Shown here in pieces: positions 24,081 through 33,380 of a stretch of DNA of 64,000 nucleotides. The notes beneath the pieces were generated by a model. The model had not been told where the DNA came from. It saw only the letters and a list, made by a program, of their open reading frames with translations, and did no database searches. Position 1 is the first letter of the stretch. Each line of letters begins with the position of its first letter. The translations under genes and the position numbers were made by a program. Origin of the DNA: Phormidesmis priestleyi ULC007 (lineage in GTDB: Bacteria; Cyanobacteriota; Cyanobacteriia; Leptolyngbyales; Leptolyngbyaceae); contig NZ_MPPI01000007.1 of assembly GCF_001895925.1 (NCBI RefSeq), positions 100,409 through 164,408 of the forward strand, given 5' to 3'.

Positions 24081-25460
24081 CTATTTGCGGGTTTGACTTG
24101 CTAAATTAATTCGATCGCCCAGTTGCTTTAATGTTTGCGCCATGCTGGGATCGTTTGTTTTTAGTTGAGCAATTTTGTCGCAGCTATACATCACCGTTGT
24201 ATGGTCTTTGCCGCCGAACTCTTCGCCGATTTTTGGCAAACTAAGTTCGGTGTGGTGGCGCATCAGATACATGCCGATTTGTCTAGCGACGCTAATTTCT
24301 CGACGACGAGAATTGCCCTTCAAGTCTTCGATCGGCACATTAAACGCATCGGCAACGGCTGTAATCACGGCTTCCGCAGAGGCTTCGACTTTCTCTACGG
24401 GCGGATTCAACACAGGCGCAATGTTTTCAACGGTCATCGACAGACCCGAAATTGAAATATACGCCACCGCTCGAATCAGTGCCCCTTCTAACTCTCGAAT
24501 GTTTGAGGTGTAGCTAGAGGCAATATATTCAATCACCGCTCGCGGCAAGCGCATATTTTCATATTCAGCTTTCTTTTGCAAAATCGCCATCCGCGTCTCT
24601 AAATCGGGTGGCTGAATGTCTGCAATCAAGCCCATCGAGAAGCGAGAACAGAGCCGCTCTTGCAAACGCGGAATTTGATTGGGTGGTCGATCGGACGCGA
24701 TCACCACCTGTTTTCCCGCTTCGTGCAGAGTGTTGAACGTGTGAAAAAACTCTTCCTGGGTATATTCTTTGCCTTCGATGAACTGAATATCATCGACTAG
24801 CAGCACATCGACGGCTCGATAAAGCTCTCGAAAGCTCTGCATACTATCTTTGCGAATCGCTGAGATCAAATCGTTGGTAAACTGCTCGGTCGAAACGTAG
24901 AACACTTTAGAATTGGCACAGATCTCTAGACGGTAGTGTCCGATCGCCTGCATTAAGTGGGTCTTTCCCAACCCAACACCGCCGCAGAGAAAGAGCGGAT
25001 TAAACTCCCGTCCAGGTGACTCTGCAACGGCAAGCGAAGCAGCGTGCGCCATGCGATTGTTAGGGCCGACCACCAAACGAGAAAACACATATTTTTGGTT
25101 GAGGTCAGAATTTTGCGCGCGTTGCCCCGTGGGAATTTCGGGGATATTCACCTCGATCGGCAACGGATAATACATATCGGCATCACCGAGCATTGCCCCA
25201 TCGTCACCCTGCGCGATCGTAATGTGAATCTCGATCGGCTGCCCGACCACCTGCTCAACGACTTCGGTGATCGTCTTGATGTAGTATTTCTGAATCCAAT
25301 TCTTGGCAAAGGGGTTGGGCGTGCGAATCACCAGACAGCCATCTTCTAGCTGTTCGGGAACCGCAGTCTTGATCCAAGTCTCAAACGTGGGGCGACTTAG
25401 CTGAACCTGTAACCGCTCTAGAACCTGTGCCCAGAGACTTTCGACCATCGCAATTTCCAC
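24081..25460 (-). CDS. dnaA: Chromosomal replication initiator DnaA
   Basis: A 459-residue initiator. Domain I begins [20 protein letters not shown]; domain III has Walker [21 protein letters not shown], Walker [15 protein letters not shown] and sensor motifs ([20 protein letters not shown]); domain IV ends with the DNA-binding signature [15 protein letters not shown]. It binds the box cluster upstream and opens the origin. GTG at 25460 has AGAGG at suitable distance; ATG 25448 (MVESLWAQ) is the alternative and would give a more usual N-terminus. Confidence 0.97.
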   Translation of the reverse strand: MEIAMVESLWAQVLERLQVQLSRPTFETWIKTAVPEQLEDGCLVIRTPNPFAKNWIQKYYIKTITEVVEQVVGQPIEIHITIAQGDDGAMLGDADMYYPLPIEVNIPEIPTGQRAQNSDLNQKYVFSRLVVGPNNRMAHAASLAVAESPGREFNPLFLCGGVGLGKTHLMQAIGHYRLEICANSKVFYVSTEQFTNDLISAIRKDSMQSFRELYRAVDVLLVDDIQFIEGKEYTQEEFFHTFNTLHEAGKQVVIASDRPPNQIPRLQERLCSRFSMGLIADIQPPDLETRMAILQKKAEYENMRLPRAVIEYIASSYTSNIRELEGALIRAVAYISISGLSMTVENIAPVLNPPVEKVEASAEAVITAVADAFNVPIEDLKGNSRRREISVARQIGMYLMRHHTELSLPKIGEEFGGKDHTTVMYSCDKIAQLKTNDPSMAQTLKQLGDRINLASQTRK

Positions 25461-25694
25461 GGTAAACCTCTAACCACTACCCATCGAATCAGTCTACTAA
25501 GCTCGAACATCGCCAACCCTCAAGTCAGGGTAGAAGCCGATCAAAAGCATAGAACAATTTACTCTATTTTTTTCTGGATTTTGCGATCGCCATAAACAGC
25601 AATATAAATAGAGTCATCTCCTAGCTTCATCCCCTCAATTTGCAGATGAAGTTTAAGATCTAAAGTAGTATTACTTAAAAACTTGGAACTCTTG

Positions 25695-28376
25695 GTGAAC
25701 AATTCCCCTCCCTCTTCTCGGCTTGACCTGAAAATGCTGTTTCCGTTTGAGCTAGATGACTTTCAGCTACAGGCGATCGCGGCTTTAGAGGCAGACAAGT
25801 CGGTGGTGGTTTGTGCGCCGACTGGCTCAGGGAAAACCCTGATCGGAGAATACGCCATTCATCGCGCTTTGGCGGGCGGGGGCAGAGTGCTTTACACTAC
25901 GCCGCTTAAAGCGCTGTCTAATCAAAAGCTGCGCGATTTTCGCAATCAATTTGGAGCCGATCGCGTCGGTCTTTTAACCGGAGATGTGTCAGTCAACCGA
26001 GAAGCTCCCATTTTGGTGATGACGACCGAAATCTTTCGCAATATGCTTTATGGCACGCCGATCGGAGAAGTCGGCACCTCGCTCACGGGCGTAGAAGCGG
26101 TTGTGCTTGATGAATGTCACTACATGAACGATCGTCAGCGCGGCACCGTCTGGGAAGAGTCGATCATTTATTGCCCCGCTGAGATCCAACTGCTCGCCCT
26201 CTCTGCAACGGTGGCAAACAGCGACCAGCTAACCGATTGGATCGCTCAAGTTCACGGCCCCACAGAGTTAATTTACTCTAACTATCGCCCCGTTCCACTT
26301 CACTTCTCGTTTTGCAGTCCCAAAGGCTTGTTTCCGCTGCTTGACGAGCATCAAACTCAGATTAATCCTCGGCTCAAAATCAAGCGCAGTCAGCATCGTC
26401 CGAAAGGAGCCAATCAGCGCGGGGCACCCAGACCCGAAGCTCCTCCGATCGCCTTTACCCTCAGCAAGCTGCGCGAAAAAGATATGCTGCCTGCGATCTA
26501 CTTTATCTTTAGTCGCAAGGGCTGCGATCAGGCGGTGACCAATTTGGGAGCGCTGTCGCTGGTGAATGCAGCCGAAGCTGCTCAACTTAAAGGCGCGATC
26601 GATAAGTTTCTCGATCGCAATCCCGACGCGGGACGAGTAGGACAGGTCGAACCGCTCTATCGAGGCATTGCCGCTCACCACGCCGGAATTCTACCCGCTT
26701 GGAAAGGTTTGGTGGAAGAATTGTTTCAGCAGGGCTTGATCAAAGTGGTGTTTGCGACTGAAACGCTTGCCGCGGGGATCAATATGCCTGCCAGAACCAC
26801 GGTGATTTCTAGCCTCTCTAAACGCACTGATTTAGGGCATCGGCTCCTCAATCCCTCCGAGTTTTTACAGATGGCAGGTCGGGCAGGTCGGCGGGGCATG
26901 GACAAAGAAGGTTATGTAGTGACGGTTCAGACTCCATTTGAGGGCGCAAAAGAAGCGGCTTATCTCGCCACCTCAGAGCCTGATCCCCTGGTGAGTCAGT
27001 TCACGCCTAGCTATGGCATGGTTTTGAACCTTCTGCAAACTCACACTATAGAAGAAGCCCAAGAGTTAGTCGAGCGCAGCTTTGGGCAATATTTGTCAAC
27101 CTTATATCTGCGTCCTCAACAGCAAGAAATCGATCGCTGCGAAGCCGAACTCAGTCAGCTAGAAGCGCAAGTTGCCTCCGTAGACTGGAAGCTGATGGCG
27201 CAATACGAGAAATTACAGGCACGCCTCAAAGAAGAGCGCCGATTATTAAAGACGCTGCAAAGTCAGGCAGACGAAATGCACTCAGGAGAACTGGCGATCG
27301 CCCTCTCGTTTGCCGTCGCCGGAACCCTCTTAACCCTCAAAGGCGACCACGTTCGGTTAGCAAGTCCGCTCCCTGCCGTCTTGGTGATGAAGATTCAGGG
27401 CGCTGGACAGTTTCCTTATCTAGTATGTTTGGGTCAAAACAATCGCTGGTATATCAGCACGGTTTCTGATGTCGTAAATTTACGGGGCGACATTCCGCGA
27501 ATTTGTGAAGTCGATGACTTGGTGCCTCCTTCTGAGATGCCACCAAAACCAGGTCAGTCTCGTAGTGGCAACGACCTGACTGCGGTGATCGCGAACCGCA
27601 TCCCCAACGCTCCCGGACTCACCGATGATCACCCTGAAGTCTATGCCCAATTCCAGCGCACGGCAGCCGTTGAAGCCCAAATTGCGACCCATCCCGTCAG
27701 TCAGTGGGGCGATCGTAGCTATCTGCTCAAACGTCAGAAACGCATTGAAACCCTGAAAGCAGAAGTGCGCGATCGCCAAGGCAAACTAGAGCAACAAGCC
27801 CAGCGCCACTGGGAAGAATTCACCAATTTGATCGAGATTCTGCAAACCTTTGGCTGTCTTGAAGGACTGATTCCCACACCGCTAGGTCAAGGCACGGCGG
27901 CAATTCGGGGAGATAACGAACTCTGGCTAGGGTTAGCCATCATGTCAGGCGAATTTGACCCTCTCGACCCCCACCACTTAGCAGCCGCGTGTGCAGCCCT
28001 CGTTACCGAAGTCTCGCGCCCCGATAGCTGGACTCGCTATGAAGTCTCAAACGAGGTTGAAGAGGCTCTGGGCGGGCTGCGAAACATTCGTCGGCAACTC
28101 TTTCAGGTGCAGCGACGACACCAAGTGACGCTACCCGTTTGGTTAGAAGGAGAACTAATCGGGTTGATCGAACAATGGGCACTCGGTACGGAGTGGACAG
28201 AACTCTGTGAAAACACTAGTCTAGACGAAGGCGATGTGGTGCGAATCTTGCGGCGAACCTTAGATTTTCTCTCTCAGATTCCGCATATTCCTCATATCTC
28301 AAGGCTGCTTCAGACCAATGCCAATCGAGCGATTCAACTGATCGATCGCTTTCCAGTTAATGAAGGAGTTGAGTAG
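25695..28376 (+). CDS. Ski2-like DEAD/DEAH-box RNA helicase
   Basis: About 893 residues. RecA-like domain 1 has CAPTGSGKTLIGEYAIHRAL (motif I), TTPLKALSNQK (Ia), TGDVS, DECHYMND (motif II, DEVH type) and LSATVAN (motif III). Domain 2 has FIFSRKGCDQAV, HHAGILPAWKGLVEELFQQG (motif IV-V region), FATETLAAGINMPARTTV and QMAGRAGRRGMD (motif VI). The C-terminal 400 residues contain an rRNA-processing arch/DSHCT-like region. It is close to cyanobacterial Ski2/Mtr4-like helicases; the substrate is presumed to be RNA. Start uncertain: GTG 25695, TTG 25683 or ATG 25734. It is divergent from dnaA. Confidence 0.9.
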   Translation: MNNSPPSSRLDLKMLFPFELDDFQLQAIAALEADKSVVVCAPTGSGKTLIGEYAIHRALAGGGRVLYTTPLKALSNQKLRDFRNQFGADRVGLLTGDVSVNREAPILVMTTEIFRNMLYGTPIGEVGTSLTGVEAVVLDECHYMNDRQRGTVWEESIIYCPAEIQLLALSATVANSDQLTDWIAQVHGPTELIYSNYRPVPLHFSFCSPKGLFPLLDEHQTQINPRLKIKRSQHRPKGANQRGAPRPEAPPIAFTLSKLREKDMLPAIYFIFSRKGCDQAVTNLGALSLVNAAEAAQLKGAIDKFLDRNPDAGRVGQVEPLYRGIAAHHAGILPAWKGLVEELFQQGLIKVVFATETLAAGINMPARTTVISSLSKRTDLGHRLLNPSEFLQMAGRAGRRGMDKEGYVVTVQTPFEGAKEAAYLATSEPDPLVSQFTPSYGMVLNLLQTHTIEEAQELVERSFGQYLSTLYLRPQQQEIDRCEAELSQLEAQVASVDWKLMAQYEKLQARLKEERRLLKTLQSQADEMHSGELAIALSFAVAGTLLTLKGDHVRLASPLPAVLVMKIQGAGQFPYLVCLGQNNRWYISTVSDVVNLRGDIPRICEVDDLVPPSEMPPKPGQSRSGNDLTAVIANRIPNAPGLTDDHPEVYAQFQRTAAVEAQIATHPVSQWGDRSYLLKRQKRIETLKAEVRDRQGKLEQQAQRHWEEFTNLIEILQTFGCLEGLIPTPLGQGTAAIRGDNELWLGLAIMSGEFDPLDPHHLAAACAALVTEVSRPDSWTRYEVSNEVEEALGGLRNIRRQLFQVQRRHQVTLPVWLEGELIGLIEQWALGTEWTELCENTSLDEGDVVRILRRTLDFLSQIPHIPHISRLLQTNANRAIQLIDRFPVNEGVE

Positions 28377-28776
28377 CAAACTCAAGAGAGCTGATTCAGC
28401 TTCTTCCTCACAAAATCTCCATCATTCGCACAATGACTTAACAAAAAGAATCTAGTTTAAGAGAATATCCGTAACTTCAACTAGACAATTCATCGCTCAA
28501 TCTCAACGCACAGAAATTGCAGAAGTCAAAGCCAACCGCTAAACCTCTTTCAAGATGGGGGCTGTAGCAATCTCTAAGTACTAGCACCCGTACGCCTAAG
28601 TGTTTCTTGATCCCCGTAAAAAGCCTGATTGCTTCATGAAGACATTCCCTCATACTAGGAACAGGTCGCTGGAGCGGTTTAGCTTAGTTTAAGTACGAAA
28701 TGGACTTCTAAGGTTTCTGCGAATGTCTTGGCTCTATTGAAACTTTCATTATTCACTTTCGTAGAGTTTTCCCGCC
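28377..28776. other. Intergenic region after the helicase gene
   Basis: 400 bases without a supported gene, repeat or RNA. A short AGCTGA-TTC-AGCT hairpin lies near 28390, without a T-run. The promoter of the HD-GYP gene is expected here. Confidence 0.4.
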
Positions 28777-29799
28777 GTGAATGATTTGGATCTAGAGAGA
28801 CCCAGAATTCTTGTCGTAGACGACCATCCACCCAGCCGCATGACTGCCGTAGCTCTCTTGTCGATCGAGGGCTATGACGTGATCGAGGCAGAAAGCGGGG
28901 CGGCGGCACTCGCACAAGTTTTTGAAACCAATCCTGACCTGATTTTGCTCGACGTGATGATGCCCGGAATGGACGGCTACGAAGTGTGTCGCCGCCTCAA
29001 AAACGATGAGCACACTCGACTCACTCCGGTTGTGTTTATCACTGCGCTCGACGATCGCCGCGCTCGTCTGCGAGGCATTGAGGCAGGGGGAGACGATTTT
29101 TTGACCAAGCCGTTTGATCAGTTAGAGCTGTCTGCCAGAATCAAATCGCTGGTTCGTCAAAAGCGATTAAATGAAGACCTAGATCACGCTGAGAAGGTGT
29201 TGTTCTCGATCGCTCGCACGGTTGAGAGCCGCGATCCCGACACCGGAGATCACTGCGAACGTCTAGTCGCGCGCGGCAAAGCCTTTGGTGAATATTTAGG
29301 GCTATCTCGCCCAATGATTCGTGATTTGATGTGGGGTGGCTATCTTCATGACATTGGCAAGGTTGGCATCCCCGATGCGGTGCTGCTAAAACGGGGTAAG
29401 TTAACCGCCGATGAGTGGCAGATTATGCAGCGGCACGTCTTGATTGGTGAGCAAATCTGTCTTCCCTTGCGAACCATGCGCGGTGTGGTGCCGATTATCC
29501 GTCATCACCACGAGCGCTGGGATGGGTCGGGCTATCCTGATGGTTTGACGAAGAATGAAATTCCTTATATAGCTCAGGTCTTTCAAGTGATTGACATTTA
29601 CGATGCTCTAACGAGTGAACGCCCCTATAAGAGAGCGTTTTCACCCGGTGAGGCATTAAAAGTGATGAATGAGGAAACCGCTAAAGGATGGCGTAACCCT
29701 GAATTGATCGAACAATTTAGCTTGTTCATTCAAGCGACTGAAAGTGAACAAGTGGCTTTAAGCAATTGTTTCGCCAAGTGTGTGAACACGGCTCGTTGA
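28777..29799 (+). CDS. Response regulator with HD-GYP phosphodiesterase domain
   Basis: A 340-residue two-domain protein. The receiver (residues 9-125) has ILVVDDHPPSR, the phosphorylated Asp in LILLDVMMPGMDGYE and the Lys in LTKPF. The HD-GYP domain (about 145-330) has HDIGKVGIP, IRHHHERWDGSGYPDGL and DIYDALTSERPYK, with the GYP motif intact, so it should hydrolyse cyclic di-GMP under control of an unknown histidine kinase. The start is GTG 28777. It resembles RpfG. No cognate kinase is adjacent. Confidence 0.92.
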   Translation: MNDLDLERPRILVVDDHPPSRMTAVALLSIEGYDVIEAESGAAALAQVFETNPDLILLDVMMPGMDGYEVCRRLKNDEHTRLTPVVFITALDDRRARLRGIEAGGDDFLTKPFDQLELSARIKSLVRQKRLNEDLDHAEKVLFSIARTVESRDPDTGDHCERLVARGKAFGEYLGLSRPMIRDLMWGGYLHDIGKVGIPDAVLLKRGKLTADEWQIMQRHVLIGEQICLPLRTMRGVVPIIRHHHERWDGSGYPDGLTKNEIPYIAQVFQVIDIYDALTSERPYKRAFSPGEALKVMNEETAKGWRNPELIEQFSLFIQATESEQVALSNCFAKCVNTAR

Positions 29800-29955
29800 G
29801 GTTGAGAGGCTTTGACTCAAGCTGTTCTTAGTCAAGCTGTATAACAGTTATCGGTATCTCATTAAAAGCTGCTCTAGAATCGAGTTAGAACCATCTGAAG
29901 GTTGCTATAAGCTTTCTACCTATTGCTACGTCGTGAAGTCTACTGGAGGTGTGAA

Positions 29956-30153
29956 ATGTTAGTCATTTTTGCAGGCGATCGCATCCTCTCTCCTCAAAAA
30001 GTTTGCAAAACGTGTTTGATGGCAGATCAAAGTGGTCAACCTCGCTGGAGCCACGGAGAGCTTCGCTGTGGGCATGCCATTCGTAAGCTGACTGAGCAGC
30101 AGCCCGATCAGTTTGAGTGTCAGATGGGGTTTCGAGTCGTTGACATCGACTAA
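29956..30153 (+). CDS. Conserved small Cys-containing protein of unknown function
   Basis: A 65-residue protein starting MLVIFAGDRILSPQKVCKTC, preceded by GGAGG seven bases upstream of ATG 29956. Cysteines in KVCKTC, GELRCG and FECQ could bind a metal. Hydrophobic strands at both ends suggest a small beta-rich fold. I do not know its function. Confidence 0.7.
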   Translation: MLVIFAGDRILSPQKVCKTCLMADQSGQPRWSHGELRCGHAIRKLTEQQPDQFECQMGFRVVDID

Positions 30154-30235
30154 GTAAAAGATTTGATACAGGGCGAACCTATTTGGGTCGTGCGTCCTTC
30201 GCAGGTGACTGCACATACCAAGCGATTCTATTCTT

Positions 30236-30408
30236 AACGTCAGTTCGATGAGTTCTCTCACTGCGTTATTCAGCACTTCTGCCCCCTAAATCCCCCAATT
30301 TTGGGGGACTTTAAAACCAGAGTTTTAGCTCAAAGTCCCCCAGAATGGGGGATTTAGGGGGCAGCCCGGATTTGCAACCGCAGCGAAAAGCTTCATCGAA
30401 CTCAGGTT
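30236..30408. mobile_element. MITE family 1, copy 4 (about 173 bp, duplication ATTCTT)
   Basis: Ends AACGTCAGTTCGATGAG and AACCTGAGTTCGATGAAG (reverse strand), with the usual core. ATTCTT precedes it (30230-30235) and follows it (30409-30414). The right arm matches the left arm of copy 2 in reverse complement. Confidence 0.8.
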
Positions 30409-30416
30409 ATTCTTAG

Positions 30417-30434
30417 GATCGTGGATTAAATAAC
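30417..30434. repeat. Single family 2 repeat end
   Basis: GGATCGTGGATTAAATAA, directly after MITE copy 4. It is similar to the ends of the 37101-37198 element. Confidence 0.4.
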
Positions 30435-30472
30435 CTGTAAAAGTCCTCTGATTTGTCATCGCCGAGACTTTT

Positions 30473-30554
30473 GCCCCCTAAATCCCCCACGAGTGAGGGA
30501 CTTTGAAACCAGAGTCTTAGCTCAAAGTCCCCCAGAATGAGGGATTTAGGGGGC
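30473..30554. repeat. Palindromic core block of the MITE, without the shell
   Basis: GCCCCCTAAATCCCCC to its complement GGGATTTAGGGGGC, 82 bases, with the central GGGACTTTGAAACC. The flanks do not match the family 1 shell, so the core occurs by itself and can be considered an independent repeat. Confidence 0.75.
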
Positions 30555-30621
30555 TGAAGCGACCCAAACGCAGCGACAAAGATTGGTGTACACCGTAGCT
30601 CCTTAGGGAGATGGCGAGAAG

Positions 30622-31020
30622 TTACACCTTAATAAATCCACGTTCCTTAGTCATTTTAAGAGCTAAAACAAATGACAAAAATAGAACACAGCACGCTATT
30701 GATACAAGTGTCTCTTTTGTTTTTGGTGATACAAATACTATAAAGCCTTGCCCTTTGATTAAAGCAGAGAAACTTGAGACACAAAATGGCATGAGATATA
30801 GTCTGAATGTTTGCCATTTATCTCTGTTGCCAGGTTTACCAGAAGAGACACTTAACAACAGCCCTGTGCCGATTACAGCACTGATGCCGATCGCATTCAG
30901 CCACAGTGTAGGTGAAGAATCAAAATAAAAATAAACCGTTACTAAATACCAAATGAGATAGCACCAGAGAACAGCTTTATCTAATTTGATTGCACAAAAA
31001 TATTGAATTAGCCGTTTCAT
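30622..31020 (-). CDS. Small membrane protein of unknown function
   Basis: 132 residues with about four hydrophobic segments: VLWCYLIWYLVTVYFYF, LNAIGISAVIGTGLLL, FRLYLMPFCVSSFSALI and LVSIACCVLFLSFVLAL. I recognise the pattern as a small conserved integral membrane protein but not its role. It lies alone between repeat copies, and its base composition is AT-richer than that of its neighbours, which might mean recent gain. Confidence 0.65.
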   Translation of the reverse strand: MKRLIQYFCAIKLDKAVLWCYLIWYLVTVYFYFDSSPTLWLNAIGISAVIGTGLLLSVSSGKPGNRDKWQTFRLYLMPFCVSSFSALIKGQGFIVFVSPKTKETLVSIACCVLFLSFVLALKMTKERGFIKV

Positions 31021-31167
31021 ATCTCTAAAATGCTCTCGTCTCTTGACAGACGTTTTGATGCCTATCTACTTTGAGTTAGAACATAGACAACAAACAATCT
31101 GGGCAACAGTCCAAGCATAAGAAGGTAGATGGCAAAGTTCCGTATCGCTCCTAACCGTTCGTGATCT

Positions 31168-31345
31168 AACGTCTGTTCAACGAGTTTTTTCGCTTCGTTG
31201 TCAGTGGCTTCTGCCCCCTAAATCCCCCATTTTGGGGGACTTCAAGCCAAAACTTCCGATTCAAAGTCCCCCATTTTTGGGGGATTTAGGGGGCTTCCCG
31301 AATTTGCAAGCGCGATTTGCTTTGCTGACTCTAGAGGGTTCAGGA
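31168..31345. mobile_element. MITE family 1, copy 6 (right end degraded)
   Basis: The left end AACGTCTGTTCAACGAG and the core (GCCCCCTAAATCCCCC to GGGGGC) are present. After GGGGGCTTCCCGAATTT the right arm no longer matches and no target duplication can be seen. It lies between the small membrane protein and Tic20 genes. Confidence 0.7.
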
Positions 31346-31415
31346 TGTTAGAGAATTTGCGTTATTCTTGGCTAAAGACCTGAGAAACTAACTACTTTAA
31401 CCGGGAGAACGCACC

Positions 31416-31913
31416 ATGTCTTTGCGTGGGTCTACAACTGTATCCGATCGTATCTTCGCCTGCCTCGCCTATCTCCTTCCTTTGCTAGACCTGATTGTCC
31501 TGGTGAGCGCTCCTTTAGCCATCACCAACTCTTTTCTGACTCCGCTTTTAGCGATCATTGCGCTTCCCCTGTCGCCTTTGTTAGCGGTTTATTTTAGCCT
31601 GGGTGGAATCACGGCATTTGTCGTATTCTTTGCCCTCTTTTTGCTGGTGGTTAGAAACGAAAACATTCCTCACTTCATCCGCTTCAACGTGATGCAAGCC
31701 ATTCTGTTTGGGATTGTGTTGAGCTTGATTAGCATTCTCTGGCAATATGTGTTTGCAAGTCTGCTTGGAATGGGTTTCTTAACTCAGACTTTGTTCAACG
31801 CAATTTTCTTGGGCATGATTGTGGCAGTGGGTTACTCGATCGTCCAATCTGCCTTGGGTCGCTATGCTGAAATTCCCACAATCTCTGACGCGGTGTATAT
31901 GCAAGTCCGCTAG
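31416..31913 (+). CDS. Tic20 family protein
   Basis: A 165-residue membrane protein with four hydrophobic helices and the short soluble N-terminus SLRGSTTVSDRIFACLAYLL. The segment VRNENIPHFIRFNVMQAILF between helices 2 and 3 is the most characteristic part of the Tic20/Ycf60 family. Plastid homologues form the preprotein channel of the inner envelope; the role in cyanobacteria is unclear. ATG 31416 is preceded by GGGAG. The gene converges with the FAH-family gene with only one base between stops. Confidence 0.88.
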   Translation: MSLRGSTTVSDRIFACLAYLLPLLDLIVLVSAPLAITNSFLTPLLAIIALPLSPLLAVYFSLGGITAFVVFFALFLLVVRNENIPHFIRFNVMQAILFGIVLSLISILWQYVFASLLGMGFLTQTLFNAIFLGMIVAVGYSIVQSALGRYAEIPTISDAVYMQVR

Positions 31914-31914
31914 G

Positions 31915-32709
31915 TCACGAGACTTGCGGCAATGCGGCGCGAGTGGTGACAGCGTTCTCCAAAAACCCGATTCCTTCGATTTCGACTCGGACGCGATCGC
32001 CGACCTCGATCGCGCCGACTCCTTCAGGCGTTCCGGTTAACACCACATCTCCGGGCAGCAGCGTCATCACCTGACTGATATAAGACACCAACACATCGGG
32101 TGCAAACACCATTTCGCTAATTGCAGCAGATTGAGCAGGCTGAACACTGTCATTGATAAACGTCTGTAGCCGCGCCCCTGCACTGATTTCTCTCACCACC
32201 CACGGACCCAAAGGACAAAACGTATCAAAGCCCTTTGCTCGCGTCCACTGTCCGTCTTTTTTTTGTAAGTCTCTCGCCGTCACATCATTGGCGATCGTAT
32301 AGCCCCAAATTTTGCTATGAGCTGCTTCGGGGGTGCAGTGAGTGCAGCGCTCTCCAATCACCAGTGCTAATTCGCCTTCATAATCCACTCGCGCCGATTG
32401 AGTCGGGTAGAAGATCTCTGCCCCAGATGCAATCACCGTCGTGGGCGGTTTGAGAAACAACAGCGGCTCTTGTGGAACGGGCGTTCCCATTTCGGCAGCA
32501 TGGTTCGCATAGTTTTTGCCCACCGCCACGATTTTTGAAGGCGCACAAGGAGCCAAAATTTGACATTGATCGGCATCGAGTTCAAGCGTTGTCAATTGCC
32601 CTTTTAACCAGGGAGGCGCATCTAAAACCTGAACTTTGCGATCGATTTGCAGCAGCCCGTAGTGAATCTTCCCATCAAGGCTTTGGACTCGAACATAACG
32701 CTGTGCCAT
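31915..32709 (-). CDS. Fumarylacetoacetate hydrolase family protein
   Basis: A 264-residue FAH-fold enzyme. The metal-binding region is recognisable: VDYEGELALVIGERC, and the catalytic part GYTIANDVTARDLQKKDGQW with AKGFDTFCPLGPWV. It resembles the 2-hydroxyhepta-2,4-diene-1,7-dioate isomerase/acylpyruvase group, which cleaves or isomerises beta-diketone-like acids with Mg2+. The exact substrate cannot be deduced. It begins MAQRYVRVQSLDGKIHYGLL and has its own promoter region opposite rpsF. Confidence 0.88.
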   Translation of the reverse strand: MAQRYVRVQSLDGKIHYGLLQIDRKVQVLDAPPWLKGQLTTLELDADQCQILAPCAPSKIVAVGKNYANHAAEMGTPVPQEPLLFLKPPTTVIASGAEIFYPTQSARVDYEGELALVIGERCTHCTPEAAHSKIWGYTIANDVTARDLQKKDGQWTRAKGFDTFCPLGPWVVREISAGARLQTFINDSVQPAQSAAISEMVFAPDVLVSYISQVMTLLPGDVVLTGTPEGVGAIEVGDRVRVEIEGIGFLENAVTTRAALPQVS

Positions 32710-32949
32710 AACTAAACCGATACCTTTTAATTTAGGAATATAAATTGCGATCGAGCGTTTAAACCAAACCTACAACCCTCAAAATCTCGAATCAGTCAGC
32801 CGGATTGCTGAAAAATTGATATAGAATTGTAAGTCCTTGCTTTTTTAATGATTGGTCAATAGAGCCGCGCATCCAGTGTTGACTAACACGATTCGCCAAA
32901 TTTGAGCAGCCACCCAAAAAGCCCATTGTCCATAAGGAAAAAACTAGTC

Positions 32950-33282
32950 ATGAACTATATCTATGAAACCATGTACATTCTTCGTCCTGATATCGGTGAC
33001 GAAGCCGTAGAAGCTGCGATCGAGAAGTATCAGAATATTCTGAAGGAAAACGGCGCAGAAATCATCGAAACCCAACACCGCGGCAAGCGCCGTCTGGCAT
33101 ACGAGATTGCCAAACAGCGCGAGGGAGTCTATGTTCAGATGAACTATCAGGGCGACGGCAGCCAAGTTGCCCCCCTAGAGCGGGCAATGCGCCTTAGCAC
33201 TGAAGTTATTCGCTACATGACCGTCAAACAAGAAGTGCCCAAAGCAGAGCCTGAGATTGAAACTGAGCCTGCTGAGGTCTAG
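32950..33282 (+). CDS. rpsF: 30S ribosomal protein S6
   Basis: A 110-residue S6 protein. It begins [20 protein letters not shown] and includes [39 protein letters not shown] and [14 protein letters not shown]; the acidic tail is typical. S6 binds 16S rRNA with S18 in the platform of the small subunit. I start at ATG 32950, with AAGGAAA just upstream; a longer frame extends to 32902 without support. It is not followed by rpsR, unlike in many bacteria. Confidence 0.96.
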   Translation: MNYIYETMYILRPDIGDEAVEAAIEKYQNILKENGAEIIETQHRGKRRLAYEIAKQREGVYVQMNYQGDGSQVAPLERAMRLSTEVIRYMTVKQEVPKAEPEIETEPAEV

Positions 33283-33380
33283 AGGTCAGAGCTAGGCTTA
33301 GAGGTAGGGGTCTTTGTTGACGTTAGGGGGCTGTGATAGCTCCCTATCTTGTATTCACCTAGTTTTATTAAGTCACGCCT